From Thermoactinomyces vulgaris (lineage in GTDB: Bacteria; Bacillota; Bacilli; Thermoactinomycetales; Thermoactinomycetaceae): DNA of 64,000 bases. The DNA lies in assembly GCF_003688725.1 (NCBI RefSeq), contig NZ_REFP01000009.1, positions 1 to 64,000 of the forward strand. Reading direction: 5' to 3'. Positions 35,179 to 43,641 of the stretch are shown piece by piece. A program made the translations under genes and the position numbers. Under the pieces are notes generated by a model. That model was not told the DNA's origin. It did not search any database and worked only from the letters and a program-made list of their open reading frames with translations. Every line of letters starts with the position of its first letter. Position 1 is the stretch's first letter.

Positions 35179-36099
35179 TCAAAATCCGGGAGTTGCAGCG
35201 CGTTCCGGTGAAGCCTTTTCCGTTTCGTTTTTTCGTACTTGCCACAGCTGTTCCGCCAGGGATGCCAGCTCTCCTTTGATTAAAATCGCTTCTTTATATT
35301 GCGGGGGAATGGATTCAAATCCCCAGTAAAGGCCGGCAAGACCGCCGGAAATAGCTGCGATGGTATCGGAATCTCCCCCCAGATTGGCCGCCTCTTGCAC
35401 CACTTCTTCAAAAGAAGAGGCATGCCACAACAGGTACAACACCCATTTGAAGGTATTTTCCACATAGCCGTTGGGCGGAACTTGGGGTTTCTCTTTGACG
35501 GCCTCAGCATATCGGGTGTCTTGAATCTCCTCTTCCAACGCCGTTTTCAGGGATTCCCCGCAAAGAACCCGGTGAGCGATGCGATTGTACAGCACACAGG
35601 CTTCTGAAGCCAAATCATCATAATGCGTCATTTTCGATTGCAAGCGGCTGATTTCCGTGATTTTGGCCGGATCACCGTACACGAGGGCAACCGGCAAACA
35701 GCGCATCAAGGTTCCGTTCCCTGCACTTCTTCCGCTTAACACTTGATGGGCCTTTTCCGCTGCTTCAAACCAGTCCCCGTCGTAACAATCATATGTTGTG
35801 CGAATGATGTTCCCGATGTCCCGGGGATTCTTTTCAACCCACTTTTTGATCTCATCGCCAATCCATCCCAACGGATTGTCCGGGTTTTTCATCAACCCGT
35901 TGGCCACGGCAATGGTCAATTCCGTATCATCGGTCGTTTCCCCCGGTTTTAGATTCAGCCATCCTCCACCGGTGATTTCGGTCAAATATCCATATTGCTC
36001 CTCAATTTCCCCCCGGCTCATAAATTCGGTGGTCGCCCCCAATGCATCCCCGATTGCCACTCCGAATAAACCGCCTTTGATCTTATCCAGCATCTTCAT
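35179..36099 (-). CDS. ADP-ribosylglycohydrolase family protein
   Basis: A 306-residue all-helical DraG/ARH-type enzyme that would remove ADP-ribose from proteins or small molecules. The metal-binding Asp motifs are present: GVAIGDALGATTEF at the N-terminus, ETTDDTELTIAVA, and GGDSDTIAAISGGLAG near residue 260. These are the residues that hold two Mg ions. No ADP-ribosyltransferase is seen nearby, so the target is unknown. It is a single gene facing the gnt operon. Confidence 0.9.
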   Translation of the reverse strand: MKMLDKIKGGLFGVAIGDALGATTEFMSRGEIEEQYGYLTEITGGGWLNLKPGETTDDTELTIAVANGLMKNPDNPLGWIGDEIKKWVEKNPRDIGNIIRTTYDCYDGDWFEAAEKAHQVLSGRSAGNGTLMRCLPVALVYGDPAKITEISRLQSKMTHYDDLASEACVLYNRIAHRVLCGESLKTALEEEIQDTRYAEAVKEKPQVPPNGYVENTFKWVLYLLWHASSFEEVVQEAANLGGDSDTIAAISGGLAGLYWGFESIPPQYKEAILIKGELASLAEQLWQVRKNETEKASPERAATPGF

Positions 36100-36195
36100 A
36101 ACTCCCTAAGCAAAACTTAAAAGTCTCATCATTCATTTTAGCGCAGAGCGGCCCCTTCCACATGTTCATTTAGCATGAGTCTTGTGACAAATCTT

Positions 36196-36681
36196 TTAAA
36201 TCAAAATATCCTTTTTCATCCGGACCGTTCTTAGATCATGTCCGAAAAAAGGCTCTGTGTACACTTTCACCACCCGAAACCCCTTGGCTTGATAAAAGCA
36301 AAATCCCGTTTCATTGCCGGATTCCACATCCACGAGCCACGCTTTGGCCTGTTTCAGCTTCCCAAAAGCCGATTGGAACAGCCGGGTCCCCATCCCTTTT
36401 CCTTGGAATTCAGGCAACACATAAATCGCATCAATCACCGCCATCCTCCCTTTTTCCGTCACCTGAATAAAACCGGTTGCTTTTTCTCTTGCCACGGCCA
36501 CCAAAAAAATGGATTCTCCGATTCGCCGCTTCAGCATTTCATCGGAATAAGCCACGGACAGAAACTGTTGCCGGACCGGTTCCGGAATCAGGTTTTCATA
36601 CGTATGATGCCAGGTAATGCGGGCAATCTCACGAATCGCGCCGATATCGGAAAAAACAGCCGGACGAATTTGAACAGCCAC
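36196..36681 (-). CDS. GNAT-family N-acetyltransferase
   Basis: A 161-residue acetyltransferase. The acetyl-CoA pyrophosphate loop is visible as VLPEFQGKGMGTRLFQSAFG (Q-x-x-G-x-G/A), preceded by the beta-4 strand VIDAIY and followed by AWLVDVESGNETGFCFYQAKGFRVV. The N-terminus starts VQIRPAVFSDIGAIREIARITWHHTY. Substrate unknown; general resemblance to the YkwB/PaiA-like group is only suggestive. Confidence 0.85.
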   Translation of the reverse strand: MAVQIRPAVFSDIGAIREIARITWHHTYENLIPEPVRQQFLSVAYSDEMLKRRIGESIFLVAVAREKATGFIQVTEKGRMAVIDAIYVLPEFQGKGMGTRLFQSAFGKLKQAKAWLVDVESGNETGFCFYQAKGFRVVKVYTEPFFGHDLRTVRMKKDILI

Positions 36682-36733
36682 ACTGTCACCCCCCCTAAAA
36701 TTTCACCTTGGCACCAACGATGCACACACCCTG

Positions 36734-36940
36734 TCAACTGCAAAACCGAATAAACTTATCCCACTGGTCATCACTTAAGTAAAAACCGTCCGCTCTTTGC
36801 TCAAACGTGATATTCTTTTTCTCCATGCATGGAACATGGGCCGACAAATCCCCCCGATTGGTCATTTTTTCTTCAGAACAACCTGCCACTCCCGTCAGCA
36901 GGAACGTACATACCAAGATCATCGATACTTTTTTCAACAT
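36734..36940 (-). CDS. Small lipoprotein of unknown function
   Basis: A 68-residue precursor with a lipoprotein signal: MLKKVSMILVCTFLLTGVAGC, lipobox VAGC at residue 21, leaving a mature peptide of about 48 residues. The mature part has two more Cys residues, one in the middle and one near the end (FIRFCS), which could form a disulfide. GGGGGA lies eight bases before the chosen ATG; a longer in-frame start exists without such a site. I recognise no family. It is 90 nt downstream of the next minus-strand gene (37031-37609). Confidence 0.7.
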   Translation of the reverse strand: MLKKVSMILVCTFLLTGVAGCSEEKMTNRGDLSAHVPCMEKKNITFEQRADGFYLSDDQWDKFIRFCS

Positions 36941-37030
36941 CACATCGTTCCCCCATGTTGTTCTCGTGAAGCTGCTGTCATCCGTCACATGATAACATAC
37001 CGACGCCGGGGGAACTCCCAAGCGATCGCT

Positions 37031-37609
37031 TTATACAGTCACAAAGCCGCTTTTTTTCATTATGTATTCGTGAAACTCCGTAAGCCCTTGGTAATCATCA
37101 ACCGGCACTGGTATGCGCGGTTCCAAACCGATGCGGATATACATGCCGTCTTCTTTTGCTTCTTCGTACGGATACCTTTTAAGCAACCACAACGCATTTT
37201 CCTTGAAATCCGCGATATCCGAAGCAAACGAGCATCCGCTGTAAATCATACCGATTTTTCTGCTTTTCATTTGTTGATACGCTTGAGTGTTTCCTTTTCT
37301 TTTTTCCCTCATCATTTGGACATAAAAACCGACAGCTCGCGGCGGGAATCCCAAAGTCATCCCCAAAATGCGGTCTGTGTCCGCTAACGAAAAAGTGCTT
37401 TGTTTCAACTCTTCTTCAAACCGGTGACGCATGAAGTCGGTTTGAAAAAACAAATAAAACCGGTTACCGGACAATAAGTCGTAATCACGATGACTCACAT
37501 GCGGATAGTTCGCCAATAAAAAATTCAAGTGCTTTGTCGTCTGTTTCAAGCCGAGTATTTCCAAAAATGCAGGCTTGTATCCCTTTAAAAAAGCATCTGC
37601 CGTTTTCAA
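37031..37609 (-). CDS. Hypothetical protein (192 residues)
   Basis: A soluble, mostly helical 192-residue protein without signal or membrane segment. It begins with TTG after AAGGAG (11 nt). Notable parts are RDYDLLSGNRFYLFFQTDFMRHRFEEEL and LGFPPRAVGFYVQMM. I do not recognise a family. With the lipoprotein gene it forms a minus-strand pair at the left side of an AT-rich islet. Confidence 0.7.
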   Translation of the reverse strand: MKTADAFLKGYKPAFLEILGLKQTTKHLNFLLANYPHVSHRDYDLLSGNRFYLFFQTDFMRHRFEEELKQSTFSLADTDRILGMTLGFPPRAVGFYVQMMREKRKGNTQAYQQMKSRKIGMIYSGCSFASDIADFKENALWLLKRYPYEEAKEDGMYIRIGLEPRIPVPVDDYQGLTEFHEYIMKKSGFVTV

Positions 37610-37681
37610 TGGACTTTGACTCCTTCAATGGATGTTGCTAATACTTATTCCACAGGATCATTCTTATTACCTTGGTATAAA

Positions 37682-37705
37682 AAGAAAACTCCCGCTGTGC
37701 GGGAA
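37682..37705 (-). terminator. Terminator of the small zinc-ribbon gene
   Basis: On the minus strand CCCGC-ACA-GCGGG followed by AGTTTTCTTTTT, starting right after the stop codon. Confidence 0.7.
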
Positions 37706-37709
37706 CAAC

Positions 37710-37838
37710 TCATCCCTCATATTCTTCATAATCACATTCGTCACAAACCACATATCCGTCTATGGTTTTATGCAGCTTCCCTTCTCCACAACGGGGACAT
37801 GTTTTCAAACCGGGGCTTATCTCTTGAAAACGGCTCAC
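37710..37838 (-). CDS. Small zinc-ribbon protein (42 residues)
   Basis: A very short gene: GTG 37836-37838 to TGA 37710-37712. The peptide has two CxxC knuckles, TCPRCGEGKL (C14, C17) and VVCDECDYEEY (C32, C35), with 14 residues between them, the pattern of a zinc ribbon. A strong GGAGGAGG lies nine bases before the GTG and a hairpin terminator directly follows, which make a real gene likely. Function is unknown. It is convergent/divergent with an exported-protein gene to its right. Confidence 0.75.
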   Translation of the reverse strand: MSRFQEISPGLKTCPRCGEGKLHKTIDGYVVCDECDYEEYEG

Positions 37839-38065
37839 GCCAACACACCTCCTCCTTTATTATATATAAAATTCAATCATTTCTGTATATTATTAATAAA
37901 CTTGGAGAAGATTTGAATAAGACGCGACCCAATTATCAATCTGTAATTGGTATAAAAATAAGAATAACAATAAAAATCAAATTAAATATCATCTATATAA
38001 AACTCTTGAATATTTTTATAAATCTAGTGATAATAGAATTAATTAAGTGTAAAGGAGCTTAATAT

Positions 38066-38707
38066 ATGAAAAAAATTTTTATGTTATTCACATTACTAAC
38101 ACTAACAATTAGCTCTTTCATTCCTTCTTACAGCCATGCAGCAGGAATTAAAATGAGTGATGCAGAGCTGGACAGTACATATGAGGTAGTTGATGGAGAT
38201 GAACTAGTAACAAACTTGCCGAGCACTGGGGAAAGCCTAACACTAGAACAACTCTTTCAAAAATACAATTTAGAACCCGCAACTAATATCCCTCAAGGAA
38301 CAGAAGTCATTAAATTTGATAGTGTTGAGGCAGCTGATAAATTCTTTACAAAAATCAATAAGGACGCTGAAAACCCAATAATCGAAGACTCTTCATTTAG
38401 TACCCTTGCGTTAGGAACAACTCAAGTAAGATCTGTATCGTTTGGATTCTCAAAAATTAATCTTTATGCCGATATTACTTGGAATAGTAATAAAATAATT
38501 ACAAGCTGCCGTGCTTGGACAACACATACAGGTGTGACTTTTTCTCTTGGGTGGGACCAAAAATATGCTTATTGTACTCCAACAAGCGGCTCAAGAACCA
38601 CTATGGTAAAAGGTGGAGGAACAGGTAAATGGGTTGTATTTGTTCAGGGAGTCGGAACCGTTTACTCTAAAGACATCAATATTCACTATGGATATACTGT
38701 ACCGTAA
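38066..38707 (+). CDS. Exported protein of unknown function in an AT-rich islet
   Basis: A 213-residue secreted protein: signal peptide of about 27 residues (MKKIFMLFTLLTLTISSFIP ... SHA|AG) with a likely type I cleavage after AHA-type site. The middle (about 45-110) is acidic and helical, perhaps a propeptide; the C-terminal ~90 residues are rich in Ser, Thr, Gly and aromatic residues and look like beta strands, with two Cys (ITSCRAW, YAYCTP) 27 residues apart. AT-rich codons (many ATA, TTA, AAA) differ strongly from neighbouring genes, suggesting transfer. AAGGAGC precedes ATG. I do not recognise the family; a secreted toxin or bacteriocin-like protein is one possibility, based only on layout. 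Confidence 0.75.
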   Translation: MKKIFMLFTLLTLTISSFIPSYSHAAGIKMSDAELDSTYEVVDGDELVTNLPSTGESLTLEQLFQKYNLEPATNIPQGTEVIKFDSVEAADKFFTKINKDAENPIIEDSSFSTLALGTTQVRSVSFGFSKINLYADITWNSNKIITSCRAWTTHTGVTFSLGWDQKYAYCTPTSGSRTTMVKGGGTGKWVVFVQGVGTVYSKDINIHYGYTVP

Positions 38708-38745
38708 AATTTCAATATACTCCACCATAACAAAATCAACAGGAG

Positions 38746-38856
38746 TTGGTTAAAATATTTAGTATCGCTACTCTTCTGTACCAGACATTGATGTTTGTAT
38801 TTGGCATTGTCATCATTGGGGCCATTATTTATTGGGTGAAGAAAAAAAACAAGTAA
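38746..38856 (+). CDS. Tiny membrane peptide downstream of the exported protein
   Basis: An open frame of up to 36 residues ends at TAA 38854-38856. It contains a single hydrophobic helix (LMFVFGIVIIGAIIYW) and a basic tail VKKKNK. AGGAG at 38741-38745 is followed after nine bases by ATA, a rare start codon; TTG 38746 is too close to the site, and the first ATG (38791) has none. A strong terminator follows 7 nt later. The position right after the exported protein suggests cotranscription and a helper, immunity or anchoring role; this is inference. Confidence 0.5.
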   Translation: MVKIFSIATLLYQTLMFVFGIVIIGAIIYWVKKKNK

Positions 38857-38862
38857 TGCTGT

Positions 38863-38902
38863 GTAAAGGGGATTCGTCAGAAGGAATCCCCTTTACTTTT
38901 AT
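38863..38902 (+). terminator. Terminator of the exported-protein unit
   Basis: GTAAAGGGGATT (38863-38874) pairs perfectly with AATCCCCTTTAC (38885-38896), followed by TTTTATATA. Confidence 0.9.
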
Positions 38903-39041
38903 ATATTCACCAAAAAAAGAGGCGAGCCAAAGGTCACCTGAAAGGAGGAAATGAAATCACCTGTAAAAAATCGCACTCTATGTTAACAACTAAGAAAGTA
39001 TCCTTCAATCCTATACTGTCTGTCTTGTCCATTTTGAAAGC

Positions 39042-39077
39042 AAAACAAAAAAAGAGCTCCGCTGTTGCGAAGCTCTT
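39042..39077 (-). terminator. Terminator after tRNA-Ser(CGA)
   Basis: On the minus strand AAGAGCT (39071-39077) pairs with AGCTCTT (39052-39058), then TTTTTGTTTTG. Confidence 0.85.
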
Positions 39078-39083
39078 GGCGTT

Positions 39084-39174
<91 letters not shown>

Positions 39175-39283
39175 AAGATGATATCCTGATCATACAGTTG
39201 TATATTGTACAGGAGAAATGGATGTCTGTCAAGGGAAAAAGAGAAAGAGGAATTGCCGTGAGTTTTGTGGATATGAGCGGCAA

Positions 39284-40278
<995 letters not shown>

Positions 40279-40302
40279 CCCTCTCTCTCCTATTTTCCAC
40301 CA

Positions 40303-41169
40303 TTACTTTCCCTTTATTTTATAATAAATTCTTCCCGTTTTCCTCGTCATTTTTTTGAAACACAAAATAAAAAGCCAAATGATCAGCGAAACGATGACAA
40401 TGGTTCCTCCCGAAGCCCAGTCCAGATAATAAGCGGCAATCAGTCCGCTGAATACGGCCAACTCCGAAAAAAGCACCGACCAAAACAATGCTTCTTTAAA
40501 GCTTTTCGCCAGTTGCAACCCGGCCGCCACCGGAAGCGTCATGAGGGCGGAGACCAATAAAATCCCGACCACCCGGATGGAAGCCGTAATCACGAGCGCC
40601 ACGATCACCAAAAACAAAAAGTGCAAGGTTTTGCGGGGAATGCCTGTTAAAACGGCATGTTCCTCATCAAAGGCAAGGGCAAACATCTCTTTGTAAAAGA
40701 TCAGGATGAATAAGACCACGATTCCCCCGATGGCTGCCATAAAGCCCAATTCCTCACGGGTAACGGCCAGGATATTTCCGAACAAATACCCGGCGATATC
40801 GACATTGAAACCGTCCGCCGCACTGATGAGCACGACGCCCAATCCGATTCCGCCCGACAACAAGATCGGGATGGCGATTTCTTCAAAGGATTTGTACAAG
40901 CGGCGGATTTGTTCCACCAAAACCGAACCGGCGACGGCAAAAGCCATGCCGACATAAAGCGGGTTGACCGCATAAAAAAGCGGCAGCTCTTTTTGCAACA
41001 GCATTCCGGCCGCCACCCCCGACAGTGTGATATGGGACAACGCATCGGCAATCAAAGACATGCGCCGGACCACCAAAAATACGCCGACAAGCGGTGAAAT
41101 GAACCCGATGATGATTCCGGCATAAAACGCGTTTTGCATCCATTCATATTGTAAGATCTCCATCATCAT
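40303..41169 (-). CDS. znuB: ZnuB-type zinc ABC transporter permease
   Basis: A 288-residue ABC-3 family permease with about eight or nine membrane helices. Typical parts: FISPLVGVFLVVRRMSLIADALSHITLSG, the family's coupling region near the N-terminus, and ALVITASIRVVGILLVSALMTLPVAAGL. It forms the channel for zinc (or manganese in relatives); zinc is inferred from Zur and the Zur box. Third gene of znuA-znuC-znuB-zur. Confidence 0.92.
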   Translation of the reverse strand: MMMEILQYEWMQNAFYAGIIIGFISPLVGVFLVVRRMSLIADALSHITLSGVAAGMLLQKELPLFYAVNPLYVGMAFAVAGSVLVEQIRRLYKSFEEIAIPILLSGGIGLGVVLISAADGFNVDIAGYLFGNILAVTREELGFMAAIGGIVVLFILIFYKEMFALAFDEEHAVLTGIPRKTLHFLFLVIVALVITASIRVVGILLVSALMTLPVAAGLQLAKSFKEALFWSVLFSELAVFSGLIAAYYLDWASGGTIVIVSLIIWLFILCFKKMTRKTGRIYYKIKGK

Positions 41170-41204
41170 AGGAAAAAAGCTCTTCCCTCCCTGTCTTTCT
41201 CCGG

Positions 41205-41948
41205 TCAGACGCCCATCAGTTCATATTGATAGGCTTTGCTCAAAATTTCCTGCTGTCTTTGTTGAAACTCCCCGGGATCGCCGTGAAAGATCAAGCGCCG
41301 GTTGAGGCAGGCCACCTGATCCGCCAACCCGGACACCGCTTGAAGATCGTGATTCACCATCAGCAAGGTCAAACCCTCTTCCCGGTGAAGCCGGTTTAAC
41401 AAATCATAAAACTGTCCGGTTGTTTTTTCGTCCACCCCCACGGTAGGCTCGTCCAATACAAGGAGCTCCGGTTCAGCCACCAATGCCCTGGCGATAAAAG
41501 CCCGTTGCTGCTGACCGCCGGACAGTTTGCCGATGCTCCTGTTTTGGACGGACGTCAAACCGACCAGATCGATGGCATTTTCCACCTGTTCGATATGTTC
41601 TTTTTTCAGCCGCCGAAATAACCCCAGTTTTCCATACAAGCCGGATTGAACCACTTCTTTCACCGTGGCAGGAAACATCGAATGGAAACTGTTCGCTTTT
41701 TGGGAAACGTAGCCGACATTCAGCCGGTCTTGCAGTTTGGAGACTTCCTCGCCTCTTACCCGGATGCGTCCTTGCCGGGTTTTTAAAAAGCCGAGCAGGC
41801 ACCGGACCAAGGTCGATTTGCCCGATCCGTTTGGCCCCACGATCCCGAGGAATTCCCCTTCCTCCACAGTCAAATGGATATCTTCCAGTACGGGTTGTTC
41901 CGCATAGGCATAATGTAAATGCTCAATTTCAATCAGAGGCGTTTTCAT
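41205..41948 (-). CDS. znuC: ZnuC-type zinc ABC transporter ATPase
   Basis: A ~247-residue ATPase: Walker A GPNGSGKST, Q-loop VSQKANSF, signature LSGGQQQRAFIARAL, Walker B LLVLDEPTVGVDEKTT and switch His in MVNHDLQAV. It energises uptake through ZnuB. ATG 41948 overlaps the last ~20 nt of znuA, so translation may be coupled; the frame is open further into znuA. Confidence 0.93.
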   Translation of the reverse strand: MKTPLIEIEHLHYAYAEQPVLEDIHLTVEEGEFLGIVGPNGSGKSTLVRCLLGFLKTRQGRIRVRGEEVSKLQDRLNVGYVSQKANSFHSMFPATVKEVVQSGLYGKLGLFRRLKKEHIEQVENAIDLVGLTSVQNRSIGKLSGGQQQRAFIARALVAEPELLVLDEPTVGVDEKTTGQFYDLLNRLHREEGLTLLMVNHDLQAVSGLADQVACLNRRLIFHGDPGEFQQRQQEILSKAYQYELMGV

Positions 41949-42873
41949 CTGTAGAAGAAACCCCCAATGCTTTTGCAAGGTTTTCCTTATTTTCACGCAT
42001 GACACTAAAATAATCCTTCCCTTGCTTCATTTCCTGTTCCGTCAATCCTTCCAGCGGGTTTAAAACCAGAACTTCGGCTCCGGCTTCCTTTTTCACCACA
42101 TTGGCAATCCGGTTGCTGACCAGGGTTTCAAAGAAAATCACATCAATGTCATGGGATTTGACTTGTTCCACCACTTGTTGAAGTTCTTTGGGGCTCGGTT
42201 CGTCGGAAGGACTCAGTCCGGAAACGGCGATTTGCGTCAGTCCGTAACGCTTCGCCAGATAGGAAAAAGAGGCATGGGAAACGGCAAACTCTTTTTTGGC
42301 GGCTTTCTCCGTCATGTCCCGGTATTCCCGGTCCAGTTGATCCAGCCCGGCGGCCAACGCTTCATAATTTTTTTCATAGTCCTTTTGGTGTTGGGGATCC
42401 AGCTGAATGAGGGCATCCAAAATTGCCGATGCCTGCTTTTTCGCCAACATCGGATCCAGCCACACATGCGGATCGGTTTGTCCCCCGTGTTGATCATCAC
42501 GGAGCAGGGATATCGGTTTGGATGCTTCGACGATTTTGGTTTTCTCCGGATTTAACATCCGGCTCACCCGCTCGATCCACGGTTCAAACCCGCCGCCGTT
42601 ATAAACAAATAAATCCGCTTCACTCATTTTGCTCATATCACGCGCTGTGAATTCAAAGTCATGCGGCTCAACCCCCGGAGGCACCAGATTGGTCACCACC
42701 GCATGCTCGCCGCCGATTTTTTTCGCAAAGTCGTAGAGCGGGTATATACTGGTATACACTTGTATTTTATCCCCCGGCTGTTTGGCCTCCTTTTCCGGGG
42801 TTCCCGCCGAACAGCCCGTGAGCGCAAGGACCGTGAAAAGAATCCAGCACACGGCGCTTTTCAGGTGTTTCAT
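41929..42873 (-). CDS. znuA: ZnuA-type zinc-binding lipoprotein
   Basis: A 314-residue cluster A-I binding protein. Signal peptide with lipobox LTGC (C21), then the metal-binding pieces VPPGVEPHDFEF (His), TDPHVWLDP (His) and AVSHASFSYLAKRYGL (His) and an acidic C-terminal site. The His-rich loop of Gram-negative ZnuA is short here (HGGQTDPH). It catches zinc outside the membrane and hands it to ZnuB. ATG 42873 follows AAGGTGAT; the promoter upstream overlaps a Zur box. Confidence 0.93.
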   Translation of the reverse strand: MKHLKSAVCWILFTVLALTGCSAGTPEKEAKQPGDKIQVYTSIYPLYDFAKKIGGEHAVVTNLVPPGVEPHDFEFTARDMSKMSEADLFVYNGGGFEPWIERVSRMLNPEKTKIVEASKPISLLRDDQHGGQTDPHVWLDPMLAKKQASAILDALIQLDPQHQKDYEKNYEALAAGLDQLDREYRDMTEKAAKKEFAVSHASFSYLAKRYGLTQIAVSGLSPSDEPSPKELQQVVEQVKSHDIDVIFFETLVSNRIANVVKKEAGAEVLVLNPLEGLTEQEMKQGKDYFSVMRENKENLAKALGVSSTDENASD

Positions 42874-42919
42874 GTTATGGATCACCTTCTCAAGACAAAA
42901 TTCGTTCACAGATCTTTTT

Positions 42920-42967
42920 CATTATAACCCCCTTAGACATCTATGTAAATCGTAAATATTACGATTT
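42920..42967 (-). promoter_or_regulatory. Zur box and znu promoter, shared with the divergent gene
   Basis: AAATCGTAA (42947-42955) and TTACGATTT (42959-42967) are perfect 9-nt arms around ATA, matching the known Bacillus Zur box TCGTAATNATTACGA closely. On the minus strand TTTACA (42944-42949), 17 nt, TATAAT forms the znuA promoter, and the box overlaps its -35. The box centre is 47 nt from the ATG of the plus-strand gene at 43004, so that gene's promoter should also be covered. Confidence 0.85.
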
Positions 42968-43003
42968 AAATCTTTTTCGTTCCAAAGGAGAATTCTTTTC
43001 AAA

Positions 43004-43624
43004 ATGGATAAGTATGCGAATTATAAAGAATTGTCGGCACATCAGCAAATCGGAAAAGACTATACGATTCACATTCAGTATGCCCTTCCCGACATCGTGA
43101 TTTTAGCCATTCACGGCGGGAGGATTGAAGCCGGCACCAGCGAAATTGCCCGGGGCATCGCCGGCGAAAGGTGGAGCTTTTATGATTTCCGCGGGAAAAA
43201 AAAGAAAAATAACCGGGATCTCCACATTACTTCCACCTGTTTTGACGAACCGCGCGCCTTGAACCTGGTGGCCCATGCCTCCCGTGTGGTCACGGTTCAC
43301 GGAACCAAAGGCGACAAACCGTTCGTTTATCTTGGCGGCCGGGATGAGGCGTTGTTGAAAAAAACCCGGCTTTACCTGTTGGATGCATCCTTTCCGGTCG
43401 GTGTCACCCCCGGCCGTCTTAAAGGAACAGACCCGAAAAACATCGTCAATCGCGGCGCCCGTGGCAAAGGACTGCAAATCGAACTGACCCGGGGCATGCG
43501 TTCGGAGCTTTTCAAGGATTTGAGCCGGCCCGGAGGAAGTGAGCCTTCCCCCCGCTTTCAACCGTTTGTGGAAGCGATCCGTTCCGCCATTCACAGTCTT
43601 CCCCAAAAAAAGCGTCCGGATTAA
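43004..43624 (+). CDS. Poly-gamma-glutamate hydrolase (PghP)-like protein
   Basis: A 206-residue protein of the phage-type poly-gamma-glutamate hydrolase / UPF0714 family, small zinc-dependent hydrolases with a carboxypeptidase-like fold. Family text seen: VILAIHGGRIEAGTSEIARGIAG (metal ligands His and Glu), DLHITSTCFDEPRALNLV (His and Asp region), VVTVHGTKGD and, near the end, NRGARGKGLQIELTRGMR (catalytic Glu). No signal peptide is seen, as in the phage enzyme. AAAGGAG is 13 nt from ATG, rather far. It is divergent from znuA and shares the Zur box, suggesting that zinc starvation controls it. Confidence 0.82.
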   Translation: MDKYANYKELSAHQQIGKDYTIHIQYALPDIVILAIHGGRIEAGTSEIARGIAGERWSFYDFRGKKKKNNRDLHITSTCFDEPRALNLVAHASRVVTVHGTKGDKPFVYLGGRDEALLKKTRLYLLDASFPVGVTPGRLKGTDPKNIVNRGARGKGLQIELTRGMRSELFKDLSRPGGSEPSPRFQPFVEAIRSAIHSLPQKKRPD

Positions 43625-43641
43625 TCCGGACGCTTTTTTTA
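43604..43641 (+). terminator. Two-way terminator between the PghP-like and YhgE genes
   Basis: AGCGTCCGGATTAATCCGGA continues to CGCT as a perfect hairpin (43611-43634), flanked by A7 and T8, so it works in both directions. Confidence 0.9.
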
